A stretch of DNA of 64,000 nt from Pseudoscleropodium purum (lineage: Eukaryota > Streptophyta > Bryopsida > Hypnales > Brachytheciaceae): NCBI GenBank assembly GCA_963969395.1, contig OZ017801.1, forward strand, positions 3,350,501 to 3,414,500, in the 5' to 3' direction. A model generated the notes under the pieces. That model ran no database searches. It saw only the letters and a list, made by a program, of their open reading frames with translations, and had not been told where the DNA came from. Shown piece after piece: positions 61,045 to 64,000 of this stretch (positions are counted from its first letter, which is position 1; each line of letters begins with the position of its first letter). The position numbers and the translations under genes were made by a program.

Positions 61045-63508
61045 TCATGTCTTGCACCTTTTGACCACGCGAATTGGAAAACCTATAAGTTTCCTGATTG
61101 GAATTTCCTTCACTCCTTCGTCAAGTCCACACTTTTCCCAACTGCAATAGATATAGCATGCATGCACATAGTTGAAATTTCCTCAATTACACAAATATAC
61201 ATCAACCATATTTTTAGTTCTTCTATTCCAAACCTTAAAGATTGTATTTTGATCAATAGAATTTATCTAAAGACAAATGTACATCTATTTCCTTGGTTAT
61301 AGAAGAAAAAATATGCATAGTGGTATGTTGCAAATGAATTTTTTCATAAAAGGTTTTAAAAATTTGATTTCAAAATGGTAATGTTAGACAATTTGTTACT
61401 CTTCCTAGTAGAATGCCTACTCAAACAAATGAAACTTTAAGACCTACAATTGGTCCAACCTTTTATGTAAAATTTAGACTAGTTGTGGGTCTTAAAGCTT
61501 AGTCTATTCAAGCAAACATTCTAAAAGTGTCATGATTTGGCTTGGAGAAAAGAACAAAACCTATAACCCTTCAATTCAATGTGATCCTTTAGTTTGAGTA
61601 GAGGTTTAAATGTTCGATCAAAATTCACTGAAATTTAAAACTTGACACTATGTAGAATAATCTTCTTCACCTCCTAGTTCTCAAGGTTAATTAAATAGTT
61701 TGTAATATGTAATCTTCATGTCCTAAATGACAATTGACATAAGAGACAAACATTGAAAACATTGAAAACATTGAAACTATTGTTCATTTCAATATGTATA
61801 ATCAATGCAGACACTCTAACCTGTAATTTGTAACAAGATGATGGACGATGAACATTGTCTCTGTCAATGCAAGTTCACTTGCTGGGCATAAATGTATACC
61901 ATGGCCAAAAGGCATGAAAACATTTGGCTGAGGCTTACTCTGCAACAATTTCCAATAGTTCAAGATTAGTCTTAGCAAAACACAGTATCTAAGAAAATTG
62001 GCAATGTAGAGAAAGAATTTGAAAATAAACTCCTATGGCATTCCTAAATATGGTTCTCATTGTTGATAGCTTGTTAATTTCAAAGAGAAAGATAACTTAG
62101 AGCACCATTTGCATGTCATTAAATAGAATCTAACTTATATATAAGTAACTTTTGCATTGCATTAAAACTAATTCAACTAAGGAAAGTGAATTAAAACTTA
62201 ATGAACACTCATAAACATTATTAGTAGACATCATATCTTCTTTCAACTCAAGTGTACACACCAACTTAGTCATGAGACATTCATGCCACCACTTGTAGCC
62301 AATTAGTGTGAACTACTAGGTTGGAACATGATATATTGATTTTCATGAATGTTAGCTTCATAAAAGAACAATTTCAAATTAGGATAGCTCTAATTAGTTG
62401 ACTTGAGATTCAAAAAATTCATTGCATTCTTGGATTGTAGATACATAGTGTACATACATCAAATCTTGATGGATCAAACTCTTGGGGATTTGGATAATAT
62501 TTTGGATCATGATGAAGAGAAGTTGCTGATGTCCATACAAAAGAATCTTTGCGGAGGACATAACCTGTGAAGAAGTGAAACATATTCAAAAACCAAAGAT
62601 GAGTAAACAAAGTCAAAATTAAATGGCTAAATACAATTACTTTCACACCTCTATTGGTTATGAGCACAATAGCTTTTAAAATTGCAATTACTACATCATA
62701 AAGAAGAGTTCAAATTTTGGTCTTTGAGAGACTATACACCTTATTGTTACTCAATTATGTTCAAAATGATTGTAGTCCGAAAGGAGAAAACAATTGATTC
62801 TTAAAGGAACTAGGTAGAAATTGAGGAACAATAACCTCATTTTTAAAATTTAGGTGAATTTCAGTGTGCCAAAATTTAGGCAGATTCTTCAAGTAATAAG
62901 AAGATTGGTTTCTTAGATACCTAATTGAACCTAAATGCTCTAAAATCTATGATGGATGTAGATTTGCTATGAAGACAAGTATCCGATACCCTCTCAATTC
63001 AAGAAAGTCATCTCAAGCCACTTCAATCACTAGTTTAGAGAATTCCTTCATATGACAAATTTGACTATATAAGAGCAAGGGAGGACAAGTAGGAGGAGGG
63101 AACTTTTACCATTGTAATCAACATCTTTGTTGGCTAGCCTTGGAAATGCAACAAGAAATTCAACCCTCATGATCTCGTAGATAACCTATATGTTACCCCA
63201 AAGATTGTAAAATTAGTAGCAAAAATCACCAAATTTCAAATGCTATAAAATGAATATAGAATATTGCAGCAAATAGAGTTTTATACCACTTCTACAATTC
63301 TAGCAATACCAACAATACCATTCAAACAATAACTTAAGCAGAAGACATCATTGTGATTGTAGTATTTCATGAATAGATTTTCTATTTACAATTGTAGGAA
63401 GAGGCCAAAACAAATTACTTGTAGAGTGTAAGGCATGCTATTCTTGGCTTTGAACCAGGTCAATGACTTGTCTTCAACCATCTTTTGCTGAAGACAATCT
63501 TGTTCATC
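61045..63508 (-). CDS. Cytochrome P450 (CYP85-clan-like), C-terminal five exons, partial
   Basis: C-terminal part of a haem monooxygenase; the 5' exons lie beyond the window. Exons found: 63508-63419, 63185-63110, 62564-62458, 61939-61821, 61141-61045, all GT-AG with agreeing phases and a final TGA. In order: MPYTLQ and VIYEIMRVE (ExxR motif), KDVDYNGYVLRKDSFVW, HHDPKYYPNPQEFDPSRFD (PERF region), the haem-binding loop FMPFGHGIHLCPASELA with the Cys ligand, and a basic C-terminus (RKLIGFPIRVVKRCKT). The arrangement and the HxCP loop resemble the CYP85 clan (CYP707/CYP90-like, hormone and terpenoid oxidation). Oddity: the residue two after the Cys ligand, nearly always Gly, is Ala. No stops or frameshifts were seen, so it is probably functional. 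The exact subfamily cannot be set from this part. Confidence 0.85.
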
Positions 63509-64000
63509 CTGAACGAAATGAACTAATAAGTACACTATTATGAGATTTGAAGGGAAGTGCAAACTTCCAAATACCATCATTTTACACAATATGCAAATTC
63601 TATACACTTGAACACTTATTGTTGCTATTTAAGTTACAAATCTTTAAAGACCCAATTATCAGTGCAGTGGTCTCATCTCTAGCAACTCAAAATCAACACA
63701 AAAACTTACTACGTAGTAGGTAACTCAAATCTGAAAGAGGATCATAAGAGACAGTTATTGACAGTACCTACCAAGCTGCAGGAACTAGCAGCAAGTAGGT
63801 GTTGTCAAACCACTTTTTTACCACAACCCTCCTCCAGATTTGAGTCATCTTGCACTGTGCCGACCTTTCCTCATCATATGCCAATTATTACTGTATCTTC
63901 CACGTCAATTATGTAGCAGTCAAAATATCAATTCCCTGCTACTAGTTTAGAAAATGAAGGTATCAGATATGAACTTATGACTTACTACCAAACTTGTTCA
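63509..64000. other. P450 intron sequence or upstream region
   Basis: No further P450 exon (oxygen-binding helix with AGxDT) could be identified on the minus strand before the window ends. The preceding exon is therefore probably outside the window. Confidence 0.4.

Noticed and set aside
1..64000. CRISPR arrays, phage, operons or defence systems
   Set aside because: The window is eukaryotic: spliced genes, MITEs, and no regularly spaced repeat-spacer array.

Overview
The window reads as nuclear DNA of a land plant. Two genes carry 12 and 16 coding exons with canonical GT-AG junctions. The recognisable products are plant types: an OSCA/CSC1-type channel, a GH51 alpha-L-arabinofuranosidase, a triosephosphate isomerase with a plastid transit peptide and a cytochrome P450. 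Gene-poor stretches are very AT-rich and hold low-copy, degenerate non-autonomous repeats. No intact LTR retrotransposon polyprotein, rRNA, tRNA, CRISPR array or bacterial-style operon was found. A seed-free plant (bryophyte or similar) is my guess, but nothing in the sequence proves it.

Layout. 239-8692 (+): intact 12-exon OSCA/CSC1-like gene, reconstructed to 985 aa, very AT-rich, with a long C-terminal tail. 8.7-13.4 kb: repeats only. 13.7-15.0 kb (+): truncated pseudogene of a CAAX-protease-like (CPBP) gene. 17.26-18.66 kb (-): small two-exon gene of unknown function. 19.3-24.1 kb: a SINE-like element, a MITE and a 0.9 kb foldback element. 24.2-34.6 kb (-): 16-exon alpha-L-arabinofuranosidase, reconstructed to 701 aa. 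35-39.7 kb: repeats and a direct duplication. 40.7-41.5 kb (-): intact intronless CPBP-type membrane protein of 265 aa, the parent of the 14 kb pseudogene in inverted orientation. 42.9-45.6 kb: repeats. 46.5-46.9 kb (-): small GC-rich gene encoding 127 aa, unknown. 48.3-53.3 kb: a plastid-type TPI gene (two coding exons) lying between two inverted ~575 bp repeat copies. 53.3-61 kb: gene-free, with a near-perfect 225 bp hairpin and a 1.7 kb C-skewed segment with a recurring motif. 61.0-64 kb (-): last five exons of a cytochrome P450 whose 5' part lies beyond the window.

The genes do not form a pathway. The most notable features are: (i) a plant member of the PEP-CTERM/cyanobacterial CAAX-protease-like family whose expected catalytic Arg and one His appear replaced, with a truncated inverted sister copy; (ii) several short tandem arrays (about 90-155 bp units) at gene edges, including one that fills the second intron of the arabinofuranosidase gene and appears copied from the adjoining exon end; (iii) a TPI gene whose whole mature enzyme is one GC-rich exon, unlike typical intron-rich plant TPI genes; (iv) several foldback or inverted-repeat elements.
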